From contig NZ_BMUI01000009.1 of assembly GCF_014650115.1 (NCBI RefSeq), forward strand, positions 1 through 64,000: 64,000 nt of DNA, written 5' to 3'. The translations under genes were made by a program, and so were the position numbers. This stretch comes from Streptomyces olivaceoviridis (GTDB lineage Bacteria > Actinomycetota > Actinomycetes > Streptomycetales > Streptomycetaceae). Shown here in pieces: positions 34,719-42,992 of the stretch. Positions within the stretch are counted from its first letter, which is position 1; each line of letters opens with the position of its first letter. Under the pieces are notes generated by a model. That model was given only the letters and a program-made list of their open reading frames with translations. It was not told the DNA's origin and searched no databases.

Positions 34719-34752
34719 GCGGGGGCTGGTCGCGCAGTTCCCCGCGCCCCCG
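34719..34752. repeat. Streptomyces intergenic REP-like hairpin
   Basis: A copy of the short GC-rich inverted repeat with core GGGGCTGGTCGCGCAGTTCC and its complementary GCGGGG/CCCCGC arms. This element recurs in intergenic regions throughout Streptomyces genomes. It lies after mqnE and may act as a transcription-terminating or mRNA-stabilising hairpin. Confidence 0.75.
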
Positions 34753-34770
34753 GGTGGGTACTCGGGGCGC

Positions 34771-35418
34771 ATGCCCACGAAGGCACCCGAAGACCGGTAC
34801 GACGCGGCTCCCTTCGTTCCCGAGGGAGCCGGCCTGGACGTTCTCCGCCAAGCCGCCGCGGACTGCCGCGGTTGCCCGCTGCACCGCGCCGCCACCCAGA
34901 CCGTCTTCGGCGCCGGGGACACCGACGCCCGCGTGATGCTCGTGGGGGAGCAGCCCGGCGATCAGGAGGACCGGCAGGGCAGGCCCTTCGTCGGGCCCGC
35001 CGGCAAGCTGCTCGACCGGGCCCTGGCGGAAGCCGGCATCGACCCCTCCGCGGCCTACGTCACCAACGCGGTCAAGCACTTCAAGTTCACCCGGGCCGAG
35101 CCCCGCAAGCGCCGTATCCACAAGGCGCCGAGCCTGCGCGAGATGACGGCCTGCGGCCCCTGGCTCGCGGCCGAGCTGGCGCTGGTGGAGCCGGAGCTGA
35201 TCGTGGTCCTGGGCGCGACGGCCGGCAAGGCGCTGCTGGGGTCGTCGTTCCGGGTGAGCCAGGTGCGCGGGACGGTACTGGAGGAGGAGATCCACGGCCG
35301 GCGGGAGCGGCTGGTGCCGACCGTGCATCCGTCGGCCGTGCTGCGCGCGGACGACCGCGAGCAGGCGTACCAGGGCCTGGTGGCCGACCTGAAGGTGGCT
35401 GCACACGCCCTTGGGTAA
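34771..35418 (+). CDS. udgX: UdgX-type uracil-DNA-binding glycosylase
   Basis: A 215-residue member of the family 4-like uracil-DNA glycosylases. It has GEQPGD (59-64), the UdgX-specific R-loop KRRIH (113-117) and the C-terminal HPSAVLR (about 186-192). In Mycobacterium UdgX, the His of KRRIH becomes covalently attached to the abasic sugar after uracil removal. Cysteines visible as possible Fe-S ligands are C32, C35 and C128; a fourth is not obvious. It is the first gene after the REP-like hairpin and is not obviously linked to the menaquinone genes. Confidence 0.92.
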   Translation: MPTKAPEDRYDAAPFVPEGAGLDVLRQAAADCRGCPLHRAATQTVFGAGDTDARVMLVGEQPGDQEDRQGRPFVGPAGKLLDRALAEAGIDPSAAYVTNAVKHFKFTRAEPRKRRIHKAPSLREMTACGPWLAAELALVEPELIVVLGATAGKALLGSSFRVSQVRGTVLEEEIHGRRERLVPTVHPSAVLRADDREQAYQGLVADLKVAAHALG

Positions 35419-35422
35419 TAAG

Positions 35423-35428
35423 TAAACT
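35423..35428 (+). promoter_or_regulatory. -10 element of a probable leaderless promoter
   Basis: TAAACT lies 6 nt before the GTG at 35435. It supports that start and independent transcription of the GNAT gene. Confidence 0.45.
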
Positions 35429-35434
35429 GCCGAC

Positions 35435-35959
35435 GTGCCTCTTACTTTCACCCTGGACCCCGCCATCACCCCGGCCCTTCGCGACGGCATCCTCGACCTG
35501 TGGGCGGACGTCACCGACGCGGGCGGGGCCGTCGGCTTCGTAGCGCCGGCGAACCGCGAGGAGATACGCCCGGAGCTGGTGCGGCACTTCGCGCAGATGG
35601 CCGAGGGCCGCACCCGGCTGCTCGTCGGCCACGACGAGGCCGGCGAGGTGGTGGCGGCGGCCTTCCTCACCCGCAACACCCACCGGCTGATGACCCACTG
35701 GCTGTGGCTGTACACGGTGATGGTCCACCCCCGCCACCAGGGCCGGGGTCACGGCCGCGACCTGCTGGCCGCCGCCGCGGACGCGGCGCGCGGGATGGAG
35801 GGCATCGAGGCGGTCCGGCTGACCTGCCGGGGCGGGCTGGGCCTGGAGCGCTTCTACGGCTCCTGCGGCTACAAGGAGGTCGGCCGCGTCCCGGACGCCA
35901 TCCGGGTCGCGCCCGGCGACGACCGCGACGACATCATCATGCTGCTGCCGCTCCGCTGA
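35435..35959 (+). CDS. GNAT-family acetyltransferase
   Basis: A 174-residue N-acetyltransferase fold with the acetyl-CoA loop HPRHQGRGHGRDLL (Q/RxxGxG/A) and the following AARGMEG-VRLTCRGG strand. The C-terminus has LERFYGSCGYKEVGRVPD. The substrate is unknown. A TAAACT box and the GTG start suggest a separate leaderless transcript. Confidence 0.88.
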   Translation: MPLTFTLDPAITPALRDGILDLWADVTDAGGAVGFVAPANREEIRPELVRHFAQMAEGRTRLLVGHDEAGEVVAAAFLTRNTHRLMTHWLWLYTVMVHPRHQGRGHGRDLLAAAADAARGMEGIEAVRLTCRGGLGLERFYGSCGYKEVGRVPDAIRVAPGDDRDDIIMLLPLR

Positions 35960-36040
35960 CGCCGACCCCCCTGCATGACCGCCCGCCGCTCGTGCTTCAC
36001 TGGACGATGACCCCTTTTGGAATCGGACGAGTGGATTGAG

Positions 36041-36349
36041 ATGCTCCGCTACACGCTGATGCGCCTCGGTATCTTCGCGGGCTGCCTCGTGATCGTCTGG
36101 GGAGCCGTCTACTCGGGCATCTTCCCGCGCGGCTTCGGCGAGTCCAACGGACTGTGGGTCCTGCTGCTCGCCCTGGTCCTCTCCGCACCGATCAGCTGGG
36201 TGGCGCTGCGCAAGGAGCGGGACCGGGCCTCCGTGCAGATCGTGCACAAGGTCGACCGGATGAAGGCCAACCTGGACGCCAACCGCAGCCAGGAGGACGA
36301 GGCGGTCGACGCCTCGCGGGCGCAGGGCGGGGCCACCACGTCCGGCTGA
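36041..36349 (+). CDS. DUF4229 family small membrane protein
   Basis: A 102-residue protein with two hydrophobic helices (about 8-28 and 38-60, LRYTLMRLGIFAGCLVIVWG and LWVLLLALVLSAPISWVAL) followed by a charged helical tail that is Lys/Arg/Asp/Glu-rich. This is the DUF4229 pattern common in actinobacteria. I chose ATG 36041. An upstream TTG would add eight non-conserved residues. Function is unknown. Confidence 0.82.
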   Translation: MLRYTLMRLGIFAGCLVIVWGAVYSGIFPRGFGESNGLWVLLLALVLSAPISWVALRKERDRASVQIVHKVDRMKANLDANRSQEDEAVDASRAQGGATTSG

Positions 36350-36367
36350 TCGGGCCGCCGGCCCAAC

Positions 36368-36373
36368 TAGGCT
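36368..36373 (+). promoter_or_regulatory. -10 element of a probable leaderless promoter
   Basis: TAGGCT lies 7 nt before ATG 36381 of the TetR-family gene. Confidence 0.45.
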
Positions 36374-36380
36374 TGCCCTC

Positions 36381-37031
36381 ATGGGTGCCGTCAAGACCAA
36401 ACGGATGCCGAGGGCGGTGCGGGAGCAGCAGATGCTCGACGCTGCCGTACGGATCTTCGGGCAGCGCGGGTACATGGCCGCGTCGATGGACGAGATCGCC
36501 GAACTGGCGGGCGTGTCCAAGCCGTTGGTCTACCTGTACCTGAACTCGAAGGAAGACCTCTTCACCGCGTGCATCCGCCGCGAGGCCGCCGCGCTCACGG
36601 AGGCCGTGCGCGCGGGTGTCCGGCCGGGGCTGCCCGCCGACCGGCAACTCTGGGACGGCCTGCGGGCGTTCTTCGCGCACACCGCCGAGCACCCCGACGG
36701 CTGGTCGGTGCTGCACCTCCAGGCCCGTACGCACGGGGAGCCCTTCGCGGCCGAGGTCGCCGCGATGCGCGCGGAGATCGTCGCGTTCGTGACCCGGCTG
36801 GTCGCGGTCGCCGCCCGCAAGGCCCACCGGGACCCCGACCTGCCGGAACACGAGGTGGCGGGGCTGGCCGAGGCCCTGGTCGGCGCCGCCGAGTCCCTCG
36901 CCGCCTGGGCCAACGCCACCCCGGGCACGACGGCCCGCCAGGCCGCGGCCACCCTGATGAACTTCGCGTGGGCGGGCCTGGGCAACCTGATGCGGGGCCA
37001 GGTGTGGACACCGCCGACCGAGCCGGCCTGA
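36381..37031 (+). CDS. TetR/AcrR-family transcriptional regulator
   Basis: A 216-residue repressor. The N-terminal HTH is clear: REQQMLDAAVRIFGQRGYMA followed by SMDEIAELAGVSKPLVYLYL and KEDLF. The C-terminal ligand domain is helical. It is convergent with the MaoC-like gene. The palindromes TTACTC-TG-GAGTAA and TTACC-GAA-GGTAA in front of that gene are plausible TetR sites, so this regulator may control the MaoC and acyl-CoA ligase genes. It has a leaderless-type promoter. Confidence 0.92.
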   Translation: MGAVKTKRMPRAVREQQMLDAAVRIFGQRGYMAASMDEIAELAGVSKPLVYLYLNSKEDLFTACIRREAAALTEAVRAGVRPGLPADRQLWDGLRAFFAHTAEHPDGWSVLHLQARTHGEPFAAEVAAMRAEIVAFVTRLVAVAARKAHRDPDLPEHEVAGLAEALVGAAESLAAWANATPGTTARQAAATLMNFAWAGLGNLMRGQVWTPPTEPA

Positions 37032-37112
37032 GGGGCGCGGGGAGCCGCGCGGGCGAACCGGTGCGGAGAACCGCGCGGGCGACCCCCGTCCGCCCGCACC
37101 CGGCAACGGCCC

Positions 37113-37979
37113 TCAGTTCCCCCGCACGTCCCCCTCTACGTGCACCCGCCCGTCCTCACCCCGCAACTCGAACCGCCCGCTCCCGTCCGTCCCGTACACC
37201 ACCGTCCCCGGCAGCAACACCGGCGCCCTGAACCGCGCCCGCACCACGGCGGGGCCGTTCATGCCATGGGCGGCCAGGCAGCGGGCCAGGGTCCACATGC
37301 CGTGGGCGATGGCGCAGGGGAAGCCGAAGAGGCGGGCGGTGAGGGGGTGCAGGTGGATGGGGTTGCGGTCGCCGGACGCGGCGCCGTACCGCCGCCCCAC
37401 GTCCCCGGCGAGGCTCCACTCGGCGACGGCGGGCAGCGCGGCGCCGGCGTCCTCGCGTGGCTCGGGTGGCGTACCGGGGCCGGTGCGGTGCCGGGCCAGG
37501 TACGTGCTCCGGGACTCCCACACCGCGCTCCCGCCCGACCGCAGCTCCGTCACCACCGTCGCCTCCGTCCCCCGCCGGTGCGCGGCCAACCCCGCGATCC
37601 ACACGCCGAGTTCGTACTCCCTGTCGGCCGCCGGCGCGGCGCTCCGCGTGATCTCGATCGACGTGTGCACCAGCCCCAGCAGCGGCAGCGGGAAGTCCCG
37701 CCCGCTCATCAGCCGCATGGCCAGCGGGAAGCCGAGGACGTGGGGGTAGGTGACCGGCAGGTCGGGCTCGCCGGTCGGGAAGCCGCAGACCCGCTCGTAC
37801 GCGGTCAGCTTCGTCAGGTCCACGCGCACGCCGGGCAGCACCAGGCGGGTGCGCGGGAAGGCCGCGTCGGGGGCGGGGCGTTTGAAGGGCGAGCGCAGGG
37901 CGCCCCGGGCGAGCAGCGGGGCCAGCGCGGGGGGCGCGGTCAGGGTGACGGCGGTCGGGCTGAGGTAGCGGTCGGCCAT
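37113..37979 (-). CDS. MaoC-like double-hotdog dehydratase/hydratase
   Basis: A 288-residue protein with two hotdog folds. The C-terminal, catalytic one has YGAASGDRNPIHLHPLTARLFGFPCAIAHGMW, containing the Asp/His dyad of (R)-specific enoyl-CoA hydratases. Its likely substrate is an acyl-CoA, consistent with the divergent long-chain acyl-CoA ligase. ATG 37979 is preceded by TAACAT as a possible -10. The paired TTAC/GTAA palindromes at 38022-38050 lie in its promoter. Confidence 0.9.
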   Translation of the reverse strand: MADRYLSPTAVTLTAPPALAPLLARGALRSPFKRPAPDAAFPRTRLVLPGVRVDLTKLTAYERVCGFPTGEPDLPVTYPHVLGFPLAMRLMSGRDFPLPLLGLVHTSIEITRSAAPAADREYELGVWIAGLAAHRRGTEATVVTELRSGGSAVWESRSTYLARHRTGPGTPPEPREDAGAALPAVAEWSLAGDVGRRYGAASGDRNPIHLHPLTARLFGFPCAIAHGMWTLARCLAAHGMNGPAVVRARFRAPVLLPGTVVYGTDGSGRFELRGEDGRVHVEGDVRGN

Positions 37980-38021
37980 CTGCGACTCCCGAGCGACTCG
38001 GTTCGAAGAGCTGAGTTGTGC

Positions 38022-38035
38022 TTACTCTGGAGTAA
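38022..38035. promoter_or_regulatory. Palindrome TTACTC-TG-GAGTAA, candidate TetR operator
   Basis: Six-base arms are perfect and separated by 2 nt. It overlaps the likely transcription start of the MaoC-like gene, so binding would repress it. TTAC/GTAA palindromes are typical TetR-family operators in fatty-acid genes. Confidence 0.5.
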
Positions 38036-38037
38036 TG

Positions 38038-38050
38038 TTACCGAAGGTAA
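38038..38050. promoter_or_regulatory. Palindrome TTACC-GAA-GGTAA, second candidate operator
   Basis: It lies 2 bp from the first palindrome and shares the TTAC/GTAA ends. Two dimers could bind side by side. Confidence 0.45.
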
Positions 38051-38315
38051 GGCACAGTGGACCACTGCCGGGTGAGTCACCGCCACACCCCTGGCTTCGG
38101 GCCGGCGGGTGCGGGGGGCCAGGCGGGGCCGGGCGCGTGGCGGGGGAAGGTGAGCACCCGTCACATAACCCCCGAGGCTGCACATCCCCGGCCCCGGACC
38201 CTCCCCGAACCCGCACAACCCCCTCACAGTGGAGCCGTACGATCACCTGCCTAACCAGCGGTAACCGCCTCCCGTGAGGCTCGCCGCAGGTGCACGCACG
38301 CCAGAGGAGCCGCCC

Positions 38316-40256
38316 GTGTCCACGTCGTACCCGACCCCGTCCGCCTCCTCCGGCACCCCGGTCTCCGCCATCGACTACGACGGCCGCCCGGTCCTCGTCG
38401 AACCCGAGATACGCCGGCTCGACGGGGCCGTACGGGAAGTGGCGGTCCCCCCGTTCGTCCCCCCGGTCACCCGCGGCTCCCTCGCCGACATCCCGTACGA
38501 GAACGCGCAGACCGCCCCCGACCAGGTCGTCCTCAGCCGCAAGCGCTCCGACGGCGGCTGGACGGACGTGACGGCCGCCCGCTTCGCCGCCGAGGTGCAG
38601 GCCGTGGCCAAGGGCCTGATCGCCGAAGGGCTGATGCCCGGCGACCGCATCGCCGTCATGTCCCGCACGACGTACGAGTGGACCCTGCTCGACTTCGCCG
38701 CCTGGGCGGCCGGCCTGGTCACGGTCCCGATCTACCCGACCTCCTCCACCTTCCAGGCCCGCTGGATCCTGCACGACTCCGGCGCGGTCGCCCTGGTCAC
38801 CGAGACCGCCTCCCAGGCCGCCGCCATCGGGCCCGAACTCGCCCACCTGCCCGACCTGCGCCACGTGTGGGTGATGGAGAAGGACCACGTGGCCCGGCTC
38901 GCCGACGCGGGCGCACCGGTGCCGGACGGCGAGACCGGCGTACGCCGGGGCATGCTCGGCCCCGACACGCTCGCCACCCTGATCTACACCTCGGGCACCA
39001 CCGGCCGGCCCAAGGGCTGTGCCCTCTCGCACGGCAACTTCTTCGCCGAGGTCGACAACGCGATCGAACTCCTCCACCCGGTCTTCAAGGCGAAGGGCGA
39101 AGACCCCTCGGTCCTGCTCTTCCTCCCCATGTCCCACGTCTTCGGCCGCATGGTGGCCATCGCCTGCGTCCGCGCCCGGGTCCGCCTCGGCCACGCCCCC
39201 AGCCTGGCCCCGCGGGACCTCCTCCCGGACCTGGACACCTTCAAGCCGACCTGCCTGCTGACCATCCCCTACATGCTGGAGAAGGTGTACAACACGGCGC
39301 GCGCCAAGGCGGAGGCCGGCGGCCGGGCGTCGGTCTTCGACCGCGCGGCGGCCGTGGCCCAGCGCTACGGCGAGGCGCTGGAGGCCCGCCAGACCGGCGC
39401 GGGCAACGGTCCGGGCCGCGCCCTGAAGACACAGCGCGCCTTCTACGACCCTCTCGTCTACCGCCGCATCCGCGCCGCCATGGGGGGCCGCGTCCGGTAC
39501 GTCATCTGCGGCGGCTCCCCGCTCGGCCGGCGCCTCGCCGCGTTCTACGCCGGCGCCGGCATCGAGATCTTCGAGGGCTACGGCCTCACGGAGACCACCG
39601 CCGCCTCCACGGTCACCCCGCCGCTGAAACCCCGTCTCGGCACGGTCGGCTGGCCGCTGCCCGGCACGCGGGTGAGGATCGCGGCGGACGGCGAGATCCT
39701 GATCGGCGGCGACCACGTGCTGCGCGGCTACTGGGACCCCCAGGCGGGCGGAGTGGTCCCGGCGACCCGCGACGGCTGGCTGCCGACGGGCGACCTCGGC
39801 GAACTGGACGACGAGGGCTACCTGACCATCACCGGCCGCAAGAAGGAACTCCTGATCACGGCGGGCGGCAAGTCGGTGGCCCCGGCCCCGCTGGAGAACT
39901 GGCTGCGCCAGCACCCGCTGATCTCCCAGGTGATGCTGGTGGGCGACGGCCGCCCCTACGTCGCGGCGCTGATCACCCTCGACCGCGACGGCATCACGCA
40001 CTGGCGCCAGATGATCGGCAAGCACCCGGTACCGCCGGAACTCCTCATGGAGGACGAGGAGTTGCGCGCGGTCCTGCAACGCGCGCTGGACGAGGCCAAC
40101 AGGATGGTCTCGCGCCCCGAGTCCATCCGCCGCTTCGCCGTCCTCCCGGCCGACTTCACCGAGGCGGCAGGCCACCTGACCCCGTCCATGAAGCTGCGCC
40201 GGGACCAGATCCTGCGGGACTTCGCGGCGGAGGTGGAGGGGTTGTACGAGCGCTGA
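38316..40256 (+). CDS. Long-chain fatty acid--CoA ligase (AMP-dependent)
   Basis: A 646-residue acyl-CoA synthetase. The P-loop-like motif LIYTSGTTGRPKGCALSHGN is near residue 221. Also present are the A5 region GYGLTETTAAS, the A7 region WLPTGDLGELDDEGYLTITGRKKE and the C-terminal lysine region PSMKLRRDQILRDF. The length and the ACSBG/FadD15-like order are normal. GTG 38316 has AGAGGAG 7 nt upstream; the frame continues 14 codons further without a site. It probably activates fatty acids for beta-oxidation or membrane remodelling, with the divergent MaoC-like protein as partner. Confidence 0.93.
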   Translation: MSTSYPTPSASSGTPVSAIDYDGRPVLVEPEIRRLDGAVREVAVPPFVPPVTRGSLADIPYENAQTAPDQVVLSRKRSDGGWTDVTAARFAAEVQAVAKGLIAEGLMPGDRIAVMSRTTYEWTLLDFAAWAAGLVTVPIYPTSSTFQARWILHDSGAVALVTETASQAAAIGPELAHLPDLRHVWVMEKDHVARLADAGAPVPDGETGVRRGMLGPDTLATLIYTSGTTGRPKGCALSHGNFFAEVDNAIELLHPVFKAKGEDPSVLLFLPMSHVFGRMVAIACVRARVRLGHAPSLAPRDLLPDLDTFKPTCLLTIPYMLEKVYNTARAKAEAGGRASVFDRAAAVAQRYGEALEARQTGAGNGPGRALKTQRAFYDPLVYRRIRAAMGGRVRYVICGGSPLGRRLAAFYAGAGIEIFEGYGLTETTAASTVTPPLKPRLGTVGWPLPGTRVRIAADGEILIGGDHVLRGYWDPQAGGVVPATRDGWLPTGDLGELDDEGYLTITGRKKELLITAGGKSVAPAPLENWLRQHPLISQVMLVGDGRPYVAALITLDRDGITHWRQMIGKHPVPPELLMEDEELRAVLQRALDEANRMVSRPESIRRFAVLPADFTEAAGHLTPSMKLRRDQILRDFAAEVEGLYER

Positions 40257-40470
40257 GGGCCCGTTACCGGCCGCGGCCCAACGGTCACCTCACAGCACCG
40301 GCGACGGTCGGCACCCGCTCCTCGCTGGTCCCACCTCCTCCGGACTCGGCGGGGCGGGGAGCGGGTTGCCGCCTGGGTCGGTCGCGGCCCGCGCACGATC
40401 CTCGCGCGCTGTGCCGAGCCCAGTCAATCCTTGGGTTTCCTCATCAAGCCCCAGTGTTAGCTTGGGTCTT
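40257..40470. other. Intergenic region, LysR promoter
   Basis: No gene or clear terminator. The last 30 bp contain TTAGCT close to the LysR start and are relatively AT-rich. Confidence 0.4.
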
Positions 40471-41352
40471 GTGACCCTGGAAGACCTCCGCGTGTTCATC
40501 GCCGTGTGCCGTGCGGGCAACCTCAGCTCGGTCGCCCGTGACCTCGGCCGCACCCAGTCCGCCGTCAGCCAGCACGTCAAGCGGCTGGAGCGGGAGACCG
40601 GTGTGGCCCTGCTGGAACGCCGGTCGCGCGGGGTCGTGCCGACGCAGGCCGGCCGGATACTGGAGGCCGCCGCGGACGAGGGCATCAACGCCCTGGACGT
40701 CGCCGTACGACAGCTCCGCGACCTGGTCGACGGCCACAGCGGGTACGTCCGCGTGGCCACCGGCGCGACGACCGTCCGGCACTTCATGTCCGACGCGGTC
40801 GTCACGTTCCGCCGCCGCCACCCCAAGGTCAACCTGGAGTTCCGGACGGTCAGTTCGGGCCGGGGCAGCTTCGACGCCCTCGCCGACGGCACGCTGGACC
40901 TCGCCTGGATCACCATCGGCCCGCCGGTCCGGGGCATCGAGCAGCGGACGGTCGCGGAGCTGCCGTGGCTCCTCGCGGTCCGGGCGGACGACCCGCTGGC
41001 CGGCCGCCCGTACCTGGACCCGGCCGAGCTGTCCGGCGCCCGGGTCATCCGGCTCCCCCCGAACTCCACGTCCGCCGCCCACCTGGAAGCGGCGTGCGCC
41101 GAGCGGGGAGTCCGGTTCGCCTACGAGCCGAACGTGGCCGACTGGGACACGGCCCTGCTGCTCGCCGAGCTGGGGATCGGAAGGGCGGTCGTACCGGCCG
41201 TACCGGGACTGCCCGTCCCCGGCGACGGCCCACTCCGCCTGATCCCGCTCCCCGGCCTCCGTCCCCTCCCCGTCGGCTGGGCCGTCCGCCGCTGGGACGC
41301 GCTCAGCCCGCCGGCCCGGGCCTTCGCGGACACGGTCGCCGCCCTGCGCTGA
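40471..41352 (+). CDS. LysR-family transcriptional regulator
   Basis: A 293-residue regulator. The N-terminal HTH (about 1-60) has FIAVCRAGNLSSVARDLGRT and SAVSQHVKRLERETGVALLERR. A periplasmic-binding-like effector domain follows (about 90-290). I chose GTG 40471, which begins at the conserved LEDLRVF and is preceded closely by a TTAGCT box. The 35 in-frame residues upstream are low-complexity. The last 50 bp overlap the end of the convergent RsbW-like gene. No adjacent target is obvious. Confidence 0.9.
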   Translation: MTLEDLRVFIAVCRAGNLSSVARDLGRTQSAVSQHVKRLERETGVALLERRSRGVVPTQAGRILEAAADEGINALDVAVRQLRDLVDGHSGYVRVATGATTVRHFMSDAVVTFRRRHPKVNLEFRTVSSGRGSFDALADGTLDLAWITIGPPVRGIEQRTVAELPWLLAVRADDPLAGRPYLDPAELSGARVIRLPPNSTSAAHLEAACAERGVRFAYEPNVADWDTALLLAELGIGRAVVPAVPGLPVPGDGPLRLIPLPGLRPLPVGWAVRRWDALSPPARAFADTVAALR

Positions 41353-41785
41353 GCGCCAGCTCCACCCACACCGTCTTGCCGACGTCCCGCTCGGACACGC
41401 CCCACAGCGTGGCCAGCACCTGCACGATCACGAGACCCCGGCCGTTCTCGTCCTCCAGCCGCCCGTCCAGGAACCGCAGGGCGCGGTCACCCCGGGCGTC
41501 ACTCACCTCGATACGCAAGGTGTCCTTGGCGGGGAGCAGCGCGAGCCGCAGTTCGAAGTCCCGGCCCGGTACGCGACCGTGGGTGACCGCGTTGGCGGCG
41601 AGTTCGGCCACGATGAGCTGGGCGGTGTGGCTGAGGTCGCCGTCGTGGGGGTATCCCCAGGTGGCGAGCGCGGTACCGGTGAGCCGACGGGCCAGGCGGG
41701 CGCCTCGGGGCGTGGAGCTGAGCCGTTGGACGAGTTCGGTTGTGGGGGTGGAGATTTCTACGTTCACATCACCGACAGTGGTCAC
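41303..41785 (-). CDS. RsbW-like ATP-binding protein (WhiJ-locus type)
   Basis: A 160-residue HATPase_c-fold protein of the RsbW/SpoIIAB anti-sigma type. Visible motifs are the N box ELAANAVTHG and the G1/G2-like EDENGRGLVIVQVLATLWG. It is divergent from an XRE/DUF5753 regulator and a DUF397 gene, the classic Streptomyces WhiJ-type arrangement implicated in development. The C-terminal about 15 residues are Pro/Arg-rich and overlap the LysR 3' end, so they are probably not conserved. GTG 41785 with AGGGAGAA upstream is used. Confidence 0.88.
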   Translation of the reverse strand: MTTVGDVNVEISTPTTELVQRLSSTPRGARLARRLTGTALATWGYPHDGDLSHTAQLIVAELAANAVTHGRVPGRDFELRLALLPAKDTLRIEVSDARGDRALRFLDGRLEDENGRGLVIVQVLATLWGVSERDVGKTVWVELALSAGRRPCPRRPGPAG

Positions 41786-41874
41786 TTCTCCCTACGCTGA
41801 CCAGGGGAGACCCGGCGACTGTCCGTAGTCGTACGGGTGCGTCTCGTGGGAGTACGGGTCAGTCGGAGGATGGC

Positions 41875-42738
41875 GTGACGGAGGAGAGCGAGCGGAGGCC
41901 GGAGACGCCGGCGGAGGAGAACGGGTCGGCTGCGGTGTTCGCCGTGCTGGGCAAGCAGCTGAAGTTGATTCGGGAGCGGGCGGGGCTGAACCAGCGGGAG
42001 TTCGGCCAGCTGGTGGGGTACGGCCCCGATCAGATCTCGGCCATGGAGCGTGGGGTGCGTACGCCGAGGCCGGAGTTCCTGCGGCGGGCCGACGAGATCC
42101 TGGGCGCCAACGGCATGTTCATCGCGGTGATTCCTGAGGTGGAGGAGGCGATGACCAGGGCGCGGACGCGGCATCCTGAGTGGTACCGGGGTTATGCGGC
42201 GCTGGAGGAGCAGGCTTCCGCCCTACACGTCTACAGCAACCTGCTGGTGCCGGGTCTGCTCCAGACGGAGGCGTACGCCGAGGCCGTCTTCGCGCAGTGG
42301 CGGCCCTTGCTGAGCGAGGAGGCGATTGCGAAGCGGGTGGCGGATCGGATGGCCCGACAGCAGAAGTTCGACGTCTGGCCGTCCGCCACCTTCAGCTTCG
42401 TACTCGACGAGAGCGTGCTGCTGCGCCCGTTGGGTGGCCCGGAGGTGCACGCGCAGCAGCTCCAGAACCTGCTGAGGATCGGCGGTTTGCGTACCGTCGA
42501 GCTTCAGGTCATGCCGATGGACCGCGCCGAACAGCCCAGCATGGACGGGCCGTTCAACCTACTGACGGTCCGCAAAGGGGAACAGGTAGCGTACGTGGAG
42601 ATCCACACGTATCCACGGCTCATCAGCGACGCGGAAGAAGTGGGCGTCTTGGCCGAACGTTATGGGCTCCTGAGAGCGCAGGCCCTGCGTCCCAGCGAGT
42701 CGCTGGACCTGATTGAGAAACTGCGGGGACGGCTATGA
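41875..42738 (+). CDS. WhiJ-like XRE/DUF5753 regulator
   Basis: A 287-residue DNA-binding protein. The HTH (about 22-75) has LKLIRERAGLNQREFGQLVG and DQISAMERGVRTP. The DUF5753 domain (about 100-280) has ASALHVYSNLLVPGLLQTEAYA and the C-terminal DGPFNLLTVRKGEQVAYVE. These regulators typically work with the small DUF397 protein encoded next door and a separate ATPase-like protein. GTG 41875 is preferred, with GGAGGA at 41865-41870. The frame continues 45 codons upstream into the divergent gene. The DUF397 gene overlaps its stop by ATGA. Confidence 0.93.
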   Translation: MTEESERRPETPAEENGSAAVFAVLGKQLKLIRERAGLNQREFGQLVGYGPDQISAMERGVRTPRPEFLRRADEILGANGMFIAVIPEVEEAMTRARTRHPEWYRGYAALEEQASALHVYSNLLVPGLLQTEAYAEAVFAQWRPLLSEEAIAKRVADRMARQQKFDVWPSATFSFVLDESVLLRPLGGPEVHAQQLQNLLRIGGLRTVELQVMPMDRAEQPSMDGPFNLLTVRKGEQVAYVEIHTYPRLISDAEEVGVLAERYGLLRAQALRPSESLDLIEKLRGRL

Positions 42739-42992
42739 GCAGTGACGAACTCAGCTGGTTCAAGAGCAGCTACAGCAGCGGCGGGGGCGGCGAGTGCGTC
42801 GAACTCGCCTACACCTGGCGCAAGTCCAGTTACAGCGACGGCGAAGGCGGCCAGTGCCTAGAAGTGGCCGCCCACCCCACCGCCATCCACATCCGCGACT
42901 CGAAGCAACCCCTCGCCGCCCACCTCACCGTCACCCCGTCCGCCTGGTCAGCCTTCCTTCTGGGCGAGAAGGAACGCCTGCGGGACGGGTGA
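42735..42992 (+). CDS. DUF397 protein with duplicated motif
   Basis: An 85-residue partner of the WhiJ-like regulator. DUF397 proteins normally carry one W-x-KSSYS motif. Here there are two, WFKSSYSSGGGGECVELA and WRKSSYSDGEGGQCLEVA, back to back at about residues 8-25 and 28-45, followed by the usual AIHIRDSK and the C-terminal WSAFLLG. The duplication is internal and in frame. The last 45 bp overlap the end of the convergent methyltransferase gene. Confidence 0.92.
   Translation: MSSDELSWFKSSYSSGGGGECVELAYTWRKSSYSDGEGGQCLEVAAHPTAIHIRDSKQPLAAHLTVTPSAWSAFLLGEKERLRDG

Larger units (their letters stand above)
37980..38315. other. Divergent promoter region, MaoC-like / acyl-CoA ligase
   Basis: A 336-bp spacer holding two adjacent palindromes (38022-38035, 38038-38050) near the MaoC-like gene. 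The ligase end has an AGAGGAG Shine-Dalgarno (38303-38309). No small gene is convincing. Confidence 0.5.

Noticed and set aside
38022..40175. 717-codon minus-strand frame
   Set aside because: Antisense shadow of the acyl-CoA ligase with no recognisable motif.
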